The notes: generated by a model from the letters alone, not told the origin. 64,000 nt of DNA from Sutcliffiella horikoshii DSM 8719 (GCA_001648575.1 LQXN01000065.1:124001-188000); one strand, 5' to 3'; shown: positions 42,611-52,091, counted from the first letter of the stretch. Program-made: numbers and translations.

Positions 42611-43375
42611 CTAGTTTTCCTTCATGACAAGCTTGGCAATTTTAGCTGCCGTTTTTCTAGGTAAGAACTTCGCTGCCATTGCCCCTATTTTATTGAATCC
42701 CCCTGTTATCACAACTCTTTTTCCTTGCATTAAAGAATGATACCCCTGTTCTGCTACAACTTCAGAAGACATGGCATTGCTGAACATTATGGTGTTCTCC
42801 ACATTTGCAACAGAGCTGAAGTTGGTCTTCGTTGCTCCAGGGCATAGGGTGGTGACCGTAATGGCATCGTCTATCAACTCCTCTGCTAATGCTTCAGAGA
42901 ATGATAGTACAAAAGCTTTTGTTGCATAGTATACAGCCATGTTAGGTCCAGGTTGAAAGGCCGCAGTGCTAGCAACATTCAGTATTTTACCAGATTTACT
43001 CATCCTCAAATCTGGAAGTAAACGATAGGTTAATTCAGTTAATGATGAAACGTTAAGCTGAATCATATTTAATTGCTGCTCGATGCTTAGTGACTCGAAT
43101 GATCCCAACAATCCAAAACCCGCATTATTTACTAATACATCCACTTTAATGTTTTGCGCATTCATCTCTTGGATTACTTCATTGATTGCATTTGGCTTGC
43201 TTAAGTCCTTTGGAATTACCGTTACGGTGATATTCGGATAGCTTTGCTTTATCTCGAGCAGTTTTTCTTCATTACGTGCAATTACTACCAGGTTATATCC
43301 ATCTTTCGCAAATAATTTAACGAATTCCAAGCCTAGCCCACTTGAGGCTCCAGTGATTATAGCTGTTTTAGTCAT
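42611..43375 (-). CDS. Short-chain dehydrogenase/reductase
   Basis: 254 residues, Rossmann fold. TGASSGLG (about 8-15) binds the cofactor, NNAGFG is at about 87-92, and the catalytic Tyr and Lys are in YYATKAF (about 154-160). The run VVIARNEEKL suggests NADP preference through the Arg. It resembles DltE/YdfG-like SDRs. Substrate unknown. Confidence 0.85.
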   Translation of the reverse strand: MTKTAIITGASSGLGLEFVKLFAKDGYNLVVIARNEEKLLEIKQSYPNITVTVIPKDLSKPNAINEVIQEMNAQNIKVDVLVNNAGFGLLGSFESLSIEQQLNMIQLNVSSLTELTYRLLPDLRMSKSGKILNVASTAAFQPGPNMAVYYATKAFVLSFSEALAEELIDDAITVTTLCPGATKTNFSSVANVENTIMFSNAMSSEVVAEQGYHSLMQGKRVVITGGFNKIGAMAAKFLPRKTAAKIAKLVMKEN

Positions 43376-43547
43376 GAAAATACCTTCCTTTATACATCAG
43401 TTTATATGTTTAAGTGTTTAAACATACAATAAACAATACGTTTTTCATTGTCAATGAAATTTTATTTAATACTGAGGGATAAGAGGCAGGGGGCAGTTAG
43501 AACGAAAGTCGAGAATAACCCGTATTTTCAGGTTTTAACGATGAAAA

Positions 43548-43571
43548 AAGAGTAGAGGCTGTACTCTACTC
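43548..43571 (-). terminator. Terminator of the truncated kinase gene
   Basis: GAGTAGAG and CTCTACTC with a 6-nt loop; on the minus strand TTTTTTC follows. The right arm covers the kinase stop codon. Confidence 0.7.
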
Positions 43572-44093
43572 CAGTGGAAGTTTGATGCTGATTGTAAAAT
43601 ATTCGTGGTCACTTGTGGCCCATACTTTACCGTGATGCATTTGGATGATGCTTTTAACGATGGCAAGGCCAAGGCCAGATCCGGTGGATGTGCGGGATTG
43701 GTCTTTTTTATAGAAACGTTTAAATAACTGGTCAATCTCTTCAGCGACAAGAGGGGAGGCTGGATTTGAAAAAGAGATAAGGGCGGTATCGTCATTTTCT
43801 ATCTTTGATTGAATAGTCAAAGTGGATGGCTTCAAGCTATACCTGATGGCATTGGTTAGCAGATTTTCAAATACTCGAATCAATTTTTCAGGATCGGCTT
43901 GGATCCAAATAGTTTCCTTGCTTAAATCCAGGGAAGTTTGCATGTCTTCTGGTAGGGTGCCTTCGCTTTCCATGACAAATTGTTGAAGCAGCAGGTTCAA
44001 GTTAACCCTTTGTTTAGTAAGGTTAGCTTGATTGTCGGATAAGGTAGTCAGGTCGAACAAGTCGTTGATAAGGTGCACGAGTTGCCGTGCTTT
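43566..44093 (-). pseudogene. Truncated histidine kinase, C-terminal part
   Basis: The frame begins PKARQLVHLINDLFDLTTLSD just after a stop codon, in the middle of a kinase dimerization helix, and runs through the N-box (VFENLLTNAIRYS), the DQSRTSTGSGLGLAIVK G-box and the end of the ATPase domain. The phosphorylated His, the membrane part and the partner regulator are missing, so it cannot work as a sensor. Its sequence differs from the intact kinase at 30226-31122. Confidence 0.7.
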
Positions 44094-44190
44094 TGGTTAT
44101 AATTTTCAATTGAAAACAGTATATAAAGTAAAGCTGAAGAAAATAGGAGGGGAAATCTTAAGGTTTCTTAAGGAATGTACAAGGGAGGAA

Positions 44191-44228
44191 AATAAAAAAA
44201 GCCAAAGATACTTGGTATCCTTGGCTGT
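44191..44228 (-). terminator. Orphan terminator in a 300-nt gap
   Basis: On the minus strand AGCCAAGGATAC and GTATCTTTGGCT pair across a short loop and TTTTTTT follows. No minus-strand gene lies upstream of it now, so it may be left from a deleted gene beside the kinase fragment. The rest of 44097-44396 has only the Fur-like site. Confidence 0.6.
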
Positions 44229-44287
44229 GAACACAAAAAAACACTTGAATCCCACACAAATACGTGGTAAATTCAAATGGACTGTAT

Positions 44288-44306
44288 TGTAATAACTATC
44301 ATTATC
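44288..44306. promoter_or_regulatory. Fur-like site upstream of helD
   Basis: TGTAATAACTATCATTATC read in reverse matches about 15 of 19 positions of the Fur consensus. It is about 90 nt upstream of the broken helD. Iron control of helD would be unexpected, so it may be chance in AT-rich DNA. Confidence 0.35.
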
Positions 44307-44396
44307 GTATAATTATCCCTATTATAATCATACAATACATTCCATCCCCGAGTCAACCCCCTAAGTATCTATTTTCAAAAAAAAAGGAGTGTTTGC

Positions 44397-46727
44397 ATGA
44401 GTACGGAATTTCAGTTAGAACAAAAACGTGTGAACGATGTGATGGAGACCATTACAGAGGAGATCAGGAAGCTGGAAAATGAGACTTCCAGACGTAAGGA
44501 TGAAGTCATTCATATTCGCAAACACTTTTGGGATGAGGTCAAGGTCAGTACAGATTCTTTTGATGATTATTTGGAGACTATCATTGGCTTGAGGCAGGAG
44601 GCACAAGCATTATCTGTGAGTCAAAGCTCCCATAGGCATGCCTCCAAGCGTTTGATCACCTTGCGTAAAATGCAGGAGATCCCTTATTTCGGCAGGATCG
44701 ATTTTATAGAGGATGGCATAATGGAGTCAGAGCAAATCTATATTGGAATCTCCGCCCTGATGGATCAAAGTGGGGAGGACTTCCTGATTTATGATTGGCG
44801 GGCTCCGATCTCAAGTGTTTATTATGATTACCAGCCTGGACGGGCGAAGTACACGACTCCCGGAGGAGAAATAGAGGGAAATTTAGAAAAGAAGTGGCAA
44901 TATCTGATCCGAAATGGTGAGCTGGAGTCCATGTTTGACACAAGTCTCACCATAGGCGATGAGATTTTACAAAAGGTACTAGGTAAAGCGACAGCAGACA
45001 ACTATATGCATAATATCGTAGCAACCATCCAACAGGAGCAGAACCGGATCATAAGGCATGACAGCGGAAGGCTTCTGATTGTTCATGGTGCGGCAGGGAG
45101 CGGGAAAACGTCGGCTGCCCTGCAACGGATTGCTTATCTTCTCTATAAATACAGGGATAACCTTGATGCCGACCAGATTATATTATTTTCTCCCAACTCC
45201 ATGTTTAAAAGCTATGTGTCCAATGTCTTGCCAGAGCTTGGTGAGGAAAGCATGCAGCAGGTTACCTTTCAAGAGTACCTTGACCACCGACTATCGAAGG
45301 CGTTTCAGGTGGAAAATCCATATGAGCAGCTGGAATATGTGATGACGGAGAAGGATTCGCCTGGGTATATTGCTAGGCTTGCGGGCATTAAATTCAAGGC
45401 TTCCCTGCGTTTTTATGACACAATCCAATCATATATATAGTCACTTGGCTCAAAAGGAATGACTTTTAAAGATATCTCTTTTAGAGGAGAAACGATTTTA
45501 ACGGCCAAGCAAATTTCAGAGCGATTTTATCAGCATGAAACGGACCTTCGCCTTTCCAATCGACTGGAAAAATTGAAGGAATGGTTGATCAAGGAGTTAA
45601 AATCCATCCAGAAGACAGAAATCGATAAGCCTTGGGTCCAGGAGGAGATGGAACTTCTCAGTAACGAAGAATACAATGAAGCCCGTGCCTTTTTAGCGAA
45701 AAAGAAAGGTTTTGAAAGGGAAGACGTCGCGGATTATGAGGTAGATCCAAGGGCACTTGCGAGGTTGCTTGTGCAAAAGAAAATGAAGCCGTTGCGTCAG
45801 CGTATCCGTGGCTATCAATTTATCAGCTTTAAGGATTTATATCAGCAGATTTTTGCTGAGCCGGCTCAGGTCGGCCAATGGCTGGTGGGGGAGCCTCCTG
45901 AAGAATGGGCTGCTATATGCGAGGGGACAATCGGGGCGCTTACGGAAAATAAACTGTGGTATGAGGATGCTACGCCGTTTTTACTTTTAAAAGAATTGAT
46001 TCTTGGCTTCCAGATAAACAGCTCGATCAAGCATATAGTCGTGGATGAAGCCCAGGATTATTCCCCGTTTCAATTTGAGTTTATGAAGCGGCTTTTCCCT
46101 GGTGCCAGAATGACCGTCCTTGGAGACTTTAATCAGGCGATCTTTGCCCATGCAAGTGAAGCGGTCAACTTTGATGTCCTTGAAGGCCTCTATGGACCGG
46201 AGAAAACAGAAATCATTAATATCACACGAAGCTACCGCTCTACAAAACCAATCATCGAGTTTACAAGAAGGCTAGTTCCAAACGGAGACCAAATCATTCC
46301 GTTTGAGAGGGATGGCGAAGAACCAGTTATGACGGAAGTTGATAATTATGAGAGTCTGCATGCAGGGATTAGTGGGCGAGTAAAAGAGTTGAAGGCTAAA
46401 GGGTATCACAGCATAGCCATCATCTGTCAGTCTGCTGCAGAGAGTCGCCGCGCATTTGAAGCACTTTCTTCTGGGATCGAAAACCTAAAATTGGTGAAGA
46501 TGAACTCTATGGAGTATGAACAAGGCGTAGTCGTAGTGCCGTCCTACTTATCAAAGGGCATCGAGTTTGACGCCGTCATCATTTATAATGGATCGGAAGA
46601 AGTATATGGTGACGAGAGTTTGAGAAGAGTGTTTTATACAGCATGCACGAGAGCCATGCATTATTTGGAAGTTTGTAGTGTGGGGGCGGGTTGTGGGGAC
46701 AGGTTCCTTGACCCGTCGGTGCGTTAA
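44397..46727 (+). pseudogene. helD: helD (RNA polymerase recycling helicase) with an in-frame amber codon
   Basis: Two frames in register, 44397-45437 and 45441-46727, are separated only by TAG at 45438-45440. Together they give 776 codons, the size of Bacillus HelD. The first part has the N-terminal coiled coil that enters the RNA polymerase channel (about 1-60) and Walker A GAAGSGKTSAALQ (about 230). The second has VVDEAQDYSPFQ and SKGIEFDAVII. HelD frees stalled RNA polymerase from DNA. The last residues (GDRFLDPSVR) come from a REP-like repeat. An ATG at 45480 could restart the second half. Confidence 0.8.
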
Positions 46728-46801
46728 TGAATAGAAGTATTTAGTGGGTGTACTTGTGAAGCGCAAACAACCAGATTGGCAAATCGCAACGATTCTACCT
46801 C

Positions 46802-46836
46802 AAAAAGGCTTAGCGGTTTTTCCGCTAAGCCTTTTT
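46802..46836 (+). terminator. Intrinsic terminator after helD
   Basis: AAAAAGGCTTAGCGG (46802-46816) and CCGCTAAGCCTTTTT (46822-46836), a perfect 15-bp stem with a T loop. Confidence 0.95.
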
Positions 46837-47048
46837 CAGTTTCCATTTAACTCTCGGATAAGGGCCAGGATATGGATGAGACAACCGCTTTTTAATGGAA
46901 AGTTGAATTTATGGTCAATATCATAGGAACACCTTAGTTTTTATGCCGATGGGAGGTAAATCTTATCACTTTTAACTATCCTGCGGGGGGAAACCTTATG
47001 AAAATCTTGGTAGAAATCCTCACTCAGGCCTTCTTCTCCCTCGCGTTA

Positions 47049-47173
47049 TGATTATATAATCCAAGTTTAAAATTTATAAGCCACTTTTTTGTTTTATAGT
47101 CCAACTTTTGAATTTATAAGCCACTTTTTCGTTTTATAATCCAACTTCCCACATATAAATGCCATTCGACACC
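47049..47173 (+). repeat. 20-nt-period tandem repeat block, copy 2
   Basis: The inverted partner of 26290-26388: units of the type TTTATAAGCCACTTTTT and TTTATAGTCCAACTTTT alternate every 20-21 nt, then TATAAATGCCATTCGACACCT. It is the main content of the 560-nt gap 46728-47286 besides the terminator. Confidence 0.8.
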
Positions 47174-47286
47174 TATTGACATGTTGATTGTTGTTTCAAG
47201 GAATTGGTCATCAGAGGGTTGTGGGGACCACAATCTACTGAAACTTATCTCCTGCCAATTCGTAAATAATAACAGGAGGCGATAAT

Positions 47287-47322
47287 ATGCAGAAAATATG
47301 GTACTCGGTGAAAGCCTCATGA
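47287..47322 (+). CDS. Possible 11-residue leader peptide
   Basis: ATG CAG AAA ... TCA TGA codes MQKIWYSVKAS and has the best ribosome site in the region (AGGAGGCGATAAT). Its stop overlaps the ATG of the membrane protein at 47319 (ATGA), an arrangement typical of translational coupling. Confidence 0.4.
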   Translation: MQKIWYSVKAS

Positions 47323-47810
47323 AATTCTATTGGCTGAAACAATCCTTGGTAATTCTTTTTCTTGTTTTATTAGCATTCATAGCCAATTTCAACCTAGTTG
47401 ATCCTTATTTGACTATGGAAAATACACTTTTAAAACAACTGGTAATTGTGGTGTCCGTTTCACTGATCTTGTTTGCATGTAATCAATTGCTCTATAACTA
47501 TGCAAAGAATAAAAACGGATTTATGCAACATCCTATATGGAATAAAATGTTCATCATCCTTTTGGTGGGGTTAATGATTTCCTTTGTCCTGTTTATAGCA
47601 TTGTTTTTAACTACGCCATTACAAGACTTACTTAGTCAACATGCATGGCTGATGTTCCTGGTTGTCTATTACTTTTTGTTTTTCACCAATCTTTTCATTT
47701 TATCCCTTGTACATAAGATGATGGACTCAACATTAAATGTAGAGAAGAAACTCGTTATGACATGGATCTGCTCATCTTTATTAATTGCAATAGTTTTGTT
47801 TATGGTTTGA
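47319..47810 (+). CDS. Hypothetical four-helix membrane protein
   Basis: 163 residues starting MKFYWLKQSL, with helices at about 8-25, 40-58, 80-100 and 112-132 plus one near the end. Family unknown. I prefer ATG 47319 because it overlaps the stop of the leader peptide; ATG 47298, seven codons earlier, is in frame but has no ribosome site. Ends at a REP-like hairpin. Confidence 0.55.
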   Translation: MKFYWLKQSLVILFLVLLAFIANFNLVDPYLTMENTLLKQLVIVVSVSLILFACNQLLYNYAKNKNGFMQHPIWNKMFIILLVGLMISFVLFIALFLTTPLQDLLSQHAWLMFLVVYYFLFFTNLFILSLVHKMMDSTLNVEKKLVMTWICSSLLIAIVLFMV

Positions 47811-47855
47811 AGGGACAGGCACTGTGACCCGTGATGGGGCGTCGTGCCTGTCTCT
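47811..47855. repeat. REP-like hairpin between convergent genes
   Basis: GGGACAGGCAC (47812-47822), TGTGACCCGTGA in the loop, GTGCCTGTCTC (47844-47854). It lies just past the stop of the membrane protein, 25 nt from the end of the MFS gene, and may work as a terminator for both. Confidence 0.65.
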
Positions 47856-47879
47856 TTTGACCACCCTCAGTGAATTCCC

Positions 47880-49115
47880 TTACTGCACCTTTGAGAAACT
47901 ACTCCGCCTGACCACAACATATAATGTAGCCGTAATGAAAGTCGATATTACAAACAACAAAGGAATAGGCAAGAATTCAGCCCACAATCCTGCTATGAAC
48001 AAACCCAATGGCAATGCCAGCTTCATTAGCATGGATGATGTGCCGGCAACCCGACCTAGCAGATGATTTGGCGTGAATTCTTGACGGATGGTGAAATATA
48101 CGACATTAGACATGATGACCGCAAAGCTTCGGATTAGTAAAGAGAGACCGATCAGCCACCAAGTATTGGCGAAAATAAGAACAGCCAGCCCGATAATTTC
48201 GATAAACAAGCACCACGAATAAATTTTCCCGCGTCCCAACGTTTTTCTAAGTCTTGTAATAACGAGCGATCCGATTAATCCGCCAACTGCACCAAAGCTG
48301 AACATAAACCCAATCTGTTTTTCTGATGCTCCCAGGACATCTGCCGCATAAAAGATAAGGACCCCAATGACAAGGCTTGCTGAAAGGTTGGAGAACACTG
48401 TCACAATGGTTGGCGTGAGTAGAGTTTTGTTCCCAAAGAGCTCGTGAATCCCTTCTTTCATGTCTGCCCACACAGACGCTTGTTGCTTTTTTACCTTTTC
48501 AACAGGTGGTACCTGTACAAAAAGTAAGAAGATTAACATGATTACAAGGCAAATCAGATATAAAGAAAAGCTTAGGCCAAATGAATAAAAGGCAATGATG
48601 ATACCAGCTAAACCTGGTCCAACCATCGAAACAAAAGTGTCCACGAAGGTTAATTTTGCATTTGCAGCTGTCAGTTGCTGCTTGGACACCAGCTGAGGTA
48701 TGGCTGAGTGTTGTGAGTTTCCAAAGGTGTAGCCTGAAGTGGTTAAAATAAACCCTAATATGTAGAGATGCCAAACAGCTATTTCATCTGAAAAAATTAA
48801 CAATACAATACCTGTTAATGCTACGATTTGCAAAAGGACTGCGTATTTCATGATGCTCTTCCGGTTAAAACGATCTACCATCACGCCTGCCAGCATTCCT
48901 ATGAAAATATTAGGAAGAAAATCTACGGCACGCATCATACTCATGGCCAGTGCTGATTTTGATAATTCATAGATTAATAGAGGCAATGCAATCGCATAAA
49001 TCTGAAATCCGAAGTTTGATATAACTTTTCCAACCCACAAGAACATAAAGTTTTTGTTTTTCCACAAACTAGGCTCTTGAAAAACTGGTTCTAACTTTCT
49101 TTCGCCCAAGACCAT
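47880..49115 (-). CDS. MFS exporter (MFS_3/EntS-like)
   Basis: 411 residues, 12 helices. FMFLWVGKVISNFGFQIYAIALP at the start and GVMVDRFNRKSIM (motif A) are typical of the MFS_3 group that includes macrolide and enterobactin exporters. It is divergent from the SgrR-like regulator with 110 nt between them, which suggests that the regulator controls it. Starts ATG 49115 after GGACGGGATG; other starts possible. Confidence 0.8.
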   Translation of the reverse strand: MVLGERKLEPVFQEPSLWKNKNFMFLWVGKVISNFGFQIYAIALPLLIYELSKSALAMSMMRAVDFLPNIFIGMLAGVMVDRFNRKSIMKYAVLLQIVALTGIVLLIFSDEIAVWHLYILGFILTTSGYTFGNSQHSAIPQLVSKQQLTAANAKLTFVDTFVSMVGPGLAGIIIAFYSFGLSFSLYLICLVIMLIFLLFVQVPPVEKVKKQQASVWADMKEGIHELFGNKTLLTPTIVTVFSNLSASLVIGVLIFYAADVLGASEKQIGFMFSFGAVGGLIGSLVITRLRKTLGRGKIYSWCLFIEIIGLAVLIFANTWWLIGLSLLIRSFAVIMSNVVYFTIRQEFTPNHLLGRVAGTSSMLMKLALPLGLFIAGLWAEFLPIPLLFVISTFITATLYVVVRRSSFSKVQ

Positions 49116-49225
49116 CCCGTCCTTCCGTATTTCAACAACTTTAAGTTTATCTGGAAAAAAGGGGAAGAAAAAGTGTACTATTTAGATAATAGATAGAGCA
49201 CCTTTTATGAGGAGAGTGACTGAAC

Positions 49226-50962
49226 GTGAAAATGTTAGAACACTATTTAAGGTTGTTGGACAAGCTGAACGTAGTGGATACACCAGTTCCCACAACAATA
49301 GAGGAACTCTCGAAAATGCTTTTTTGCTCAAAACGATACACGAAACAAATCATCAAGGAACTGCATGAAAAGAGTTGGATTTCTTGGGAAGTCAAGCCTG
49401 GACGGGGAAATCGCTCGATCCTGAAGCTTTTACTAAGTGTGGAGGATATGGAACTGAAGAAGGCGCAAGAGCTATTCCAACAAGAAAAGTACAAGCAATC
49501 CCTTGAGCCAATCAGAAAAGTCTCAAACGAGAAAAGAGAGGAATTTCTCCACTGGATGGAGGGGCAGCTTGGCTATGTAAATGATACAAAAGAGGATAAA
49601 GATATTCTACGCTATCCTTTCTATGAAGCAGTGAAAAACCTAGACCCCAACGGCCTGGTATCACGGCATGATGTCCACATTGCCGAACAGATATATGATA
49701 CACTAGTCGGCTATAAACCTATGGAAAACCTGTTTGAACCACTGCTTGCCTTTGCTTGGGATGTAGATGAATCAGGGGTTATTTGGGATTTTTACTTAAG
49801 AAAAGGAGTGTACTTTCATCAAGGCAGAAAGTTTGATGCCGAAGATGTGGTTTACACGTTTGAACGATTGCTTCACATGGATTCAGAGGAGACGGAATGG
49901 ATAAAAGAACTTTTGACTAGGGTGGAAAAAATAAACCAGTATACAGTACGATTTCATTTGAAGTGCGTAAACTACTTGTTCCTCAATTATTTAAGTGGCA
50001 TTCGAGCGGCCATCCTCCCGAAGGACGAAAAGGTGGATATACCTTCGATGCCGGTTGGCACGGGGCCGTTTATGCTAGTTCGAAACGATGAGTCTATGAT
50101 GGTTCTTGATGTAAATGAAAGATATTTTCTGGGACGTCCTTTTCTAGATAGAGTCGAAATTATTCACGTACCTGACCTTTCCCTGACACAGGCCCAGCTT
50201 TCCTTCTGGTTGAGCAAAAGAGATGTTAAACCGGAAACGAGCATTCGTAAACTAGAAAAAGGTGCAACCTATCTATCTTTTAATCTCAGAAAAAAAGGAC
50301 CTTTATTAGAGGAGAAGTGGAGAGATGCCATCATTGGGGTATTAAATCCAAACCTACTTATAGAAAGTATTGGTTCGGAACATCATGTTGTTGCAACGAG
50401 CTTCCTTCCGGAAAAAAGTATGGTGTCTGATTGCGAGCCAAGTGTGAAAACTAATTCGTCCTTAGGGGAAACTTTGGTTGTTTGCGGTACTCAAATTAGA
50501 AAAGGAGCCAATGTGGAGAGGGAGCTTATATGGGTGACACGTATGCTTCAGGAAGCGGGTTATAAGGTGAAGTCTGAAATTGTTCCGATTGAGAAACTTG
50601 CAAGCGATGAGTATTTAGAAGGTGTCGATATGGTGATTGGAGGAATTGCCCTGAGCGAGGATGAAGTACTGTCCTATGTCAGGTTTTTTCAAATGTCCCA
50701 GGCCTTCATTTATAATCTGGCAGATGAAGATTTGCGAAAGGTTATAAATGAGACATTAAGTTTGGTGGAAAAAACTCCTGCAAGAAGTGATCAGCTTCAA
50801 CTATTGCTAGGGCTGGAGGAAAAAATTATCCAAAGTAAGCTCATTCACCTTTTCTATCATCGTGCACAGCAGGTGAACATCTATAATTCATCGATTCAAG
50901 GAGTTTCCCTTAAGAATACGGGAAGGGTAATGTACAAGGATTTGTGGGTGAAGGACGGTTGA
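49226..50962 (+). CDS. SgrR-like regulator (HTH plus solute-binding domain)
   Basis: 578 residues. The first 70 form a winged helix (TTIEELSKMLFCSKRYTKQIIKELHEKSWISWEVKPGRGNRS), and the remainder (about 150-575) is an SBP_bac_5 solute-binding fold without a signal peptide (LRKGVYFHQGRKFDAEDVVYTFERLL, PVGTGPFML). E. coli SgrR has this layout: it senses sugar-phosphate stress and activates the setA efflux pump. Here it stands back to back with an MFS exporter, so local control of that pump is likely. GTG start 9 nt after AGGAGAG. Confidence 0.85.
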   Translation: MKMLEHYLRLLDKLNVVDTPVPTTIEELSKMLFCSKRYTKQIIKELHEKSWISWEVKPGRGNRSILKLLLSVEDMELKKAQELFQQEKYKQSLEPIRKVSNEKREEFLHWMEGQLGYVNDTKEDKDILRYPFYEAVKNLDPNGLVSRHDVHIAEQIYDTLVGYKPMENLFEPLLAFAWDVDESGVIWDFYLRKGVYFHQGRKFDAEDVVYTFERLLHMDSEETEWIKELLTRVEKINQYTVRFHLKCVNYLFLNYLSGIRAAILPKDEKVDIPSMPVGTGPFMLVRNDESMMVLDVNERYFLGRPFLDRVEIIHVPDLSLTQAQLSFWLSKRDVKPETSIRKLEKGATYLSFNLRKKGPLLEEKWRDAIIGVLNPNLLIESIGSEHHVVATSFLPEKSMVSDCEPSVKTNSSLGETLVVCGTQIRKGANVERELIWVTRMLQEAGYKVKSEIVPIEKLASDEYLEGVDMVIGGIALSEDEVLSYVRFFQMSQAFIYNLADEDLRKVINETLSLVEKTPARSDQLQLLLGLEEKIIQSKLIHLFYHRAQQVNIYNSSIQGVSLKNTGRVMYKDLWVKDG

Positions 50963-50979
50963 AGGGTCGAAGGGTCGAA

Positions 50980-51022
50980 GGGACAGGTTAAATGACCCTG
51001 CAATGCTTTACAGAGAAGAAGC
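50980..51022. repeat. Left flanking repeat of the XRE gene
   Basis: GGGACAGGTTAAATGACC and the following bases to ACAGAGAAGAAG match 51992-52034 in direct orientation with about seven changes in 43. The head is the REP-like motif, but the tail is shared only by these two copies. Confidence 0.7.
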
Positions 51023-51132
51023 CTAATGTGGCCAACATCAACCAAAAACAACTAACTCAAGCACCACTTTATATACATACCACCAGAGAAAACTTACAAT
51101 TAACCTATCAAATGCAAAGAGGTGATGGAGAA

Positions 51133-51984
51133 GTGTTTAATATGAACAAAATTGGTGTGCAGATTGCTAACTGGCGGAAAGAGAAAAAGTTGACACAGAT
51201 GAATATGGCGGATCAGTTGGGTGTGAGTTATCAGGCAGTAAGTAATTGGGAGCGTGGAGCAACGATGCCGGACATCGCAAAGCTACCTGAACTTGCGAAC
51301 ATATTAGAAGTTAGTATTGATGAGCTATTGAGTCATGAAAAAGGCAGTGGGCTCATTCAACAAATAGTATCTGGGGAAGAGGAGGATTACGAAGTTACGG
51401 CAGAGGAGTTTTCCAATGTGGCTCCACTACTTGATACTGAAAAAGCGGATGTGGTTTTTAAACATCTACCTGCCACGTTGGCAATGAAAGATTTAGCAGC
51501 TTTTGCCCCATTTATCAGTCAAGAAGTGCTTGATGGTTGTGCCAAAAAGAAGTTTGATGAAGAAGGAATAAAGCCATTGACACCCCTCGCACCATTCTTA
51601 AGTAGTGAACTCCTTGAAAAGTGCGCGGAGACAACGGTAAACGAGCATGGGATTAAATTTATCGCTCCAGTTGCCCCATTCATTAGTAAGGACAAGCTAG
51701 GGTATTATGCAGAAAGTGCCTACGATGGACAAGGATTCAAACAAATAAGCGGAGTTGCACCATTTTTAAATCAAGAAGTGCTCACATCCTTGGCACAGCA
51801 AGGTTTTGAAAGAGAAGGGATCCGCTCCATAGTTCCACTATGTCCATTCCTTGATAAAGATGTGTTAAGTAATTTAGTCTTAAAAGCGATTTCAGAAAAA
51901 GGCTTGAAGGAGATCATGCCGATCCTACCATTTATAGACCAGAGTTTGCTCAATGGATATGTGAAGGAACGAGCTGAAGTATAG
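51133..51984 (+). CDS. XRE-family regulator with six 28-residue repeats
   Basis: 283 residues. The HTH domain (about 5-65) reads IGVQIANWRKEKKLTQMNMADQLGVSYQAVSNWERG. After a linker come six repeats of about 28 residues with the core (I/F)K.(L/I).P(L/V)APF(L/I)S.E.L...(A)....(E)G, starting near residue 120. Such helical repeats could sense or bind a partner; I know no named family. I chose GTG 51133, with AGAGGTGAT 8 nt upstream; ATG 51142 is the alternative. A longer upstream frame has no start signal and runs through the flanking repeat. Confidence 0.75.
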   Translation: MFNMNKIGVQIANWRKEKKLTQMNMADQLGVSYQAVSNWERGATMPDIAKLPELANILEVSIDELLSHEKGSGLIQQIVSGEEEDYEVTAEEFSNVAPLLDTEKADVVFKHLPATLAMKDLAAFAPFISQEVLDGCAKKKFDEEGIKPLTPLAPFLSSELLEKCAETTVNEHGIKFIAPVAPFISKDKLGYYAESAYDGQGFKQISGVAPFLNQEVLTSLAQQGFEREGIRSIVPLCPFLDKDVLSNLVLKAISEKGLKEIMPILPFIDQSLLNGYVKERAEV

Positions 51985-51991
51985 GGCTGAG

Positions 51992-52034
51992 GGGACAGGT
52001 TGAATGACCTTGTAATACTGTACAGTGAAAAAGG
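51992..52034. repeat. Right flanking repeat of the XRE gene
   Basis: GGGACAGGTTGAATGACC and following bases, the direct copy of 50980-51022. The two bracket the XRE gene. Confidence 0.7.
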
Positions 52035-52058
52035 ATAAGCGTGCTTAATATTATTAAA

Positions 52059-52091
52059 AGAAAAAGCCAAGTCCCGTAATAGGGCTTGGCT
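52059..52091 (-). terminator. Terminator of the sigma/anti-sigma operon
   Basis: On the minus strand AGCCAAGCCCT and GGGACTTGGCT pair across a short loop, followed by TTTTTCTTTT. Confidence 0.85.

Noticed and set aside
46744-46926. 60-codon open frame after helD
   Set aside because: It runs through a perfect intrinsic terminator and lacks a ribosome site.
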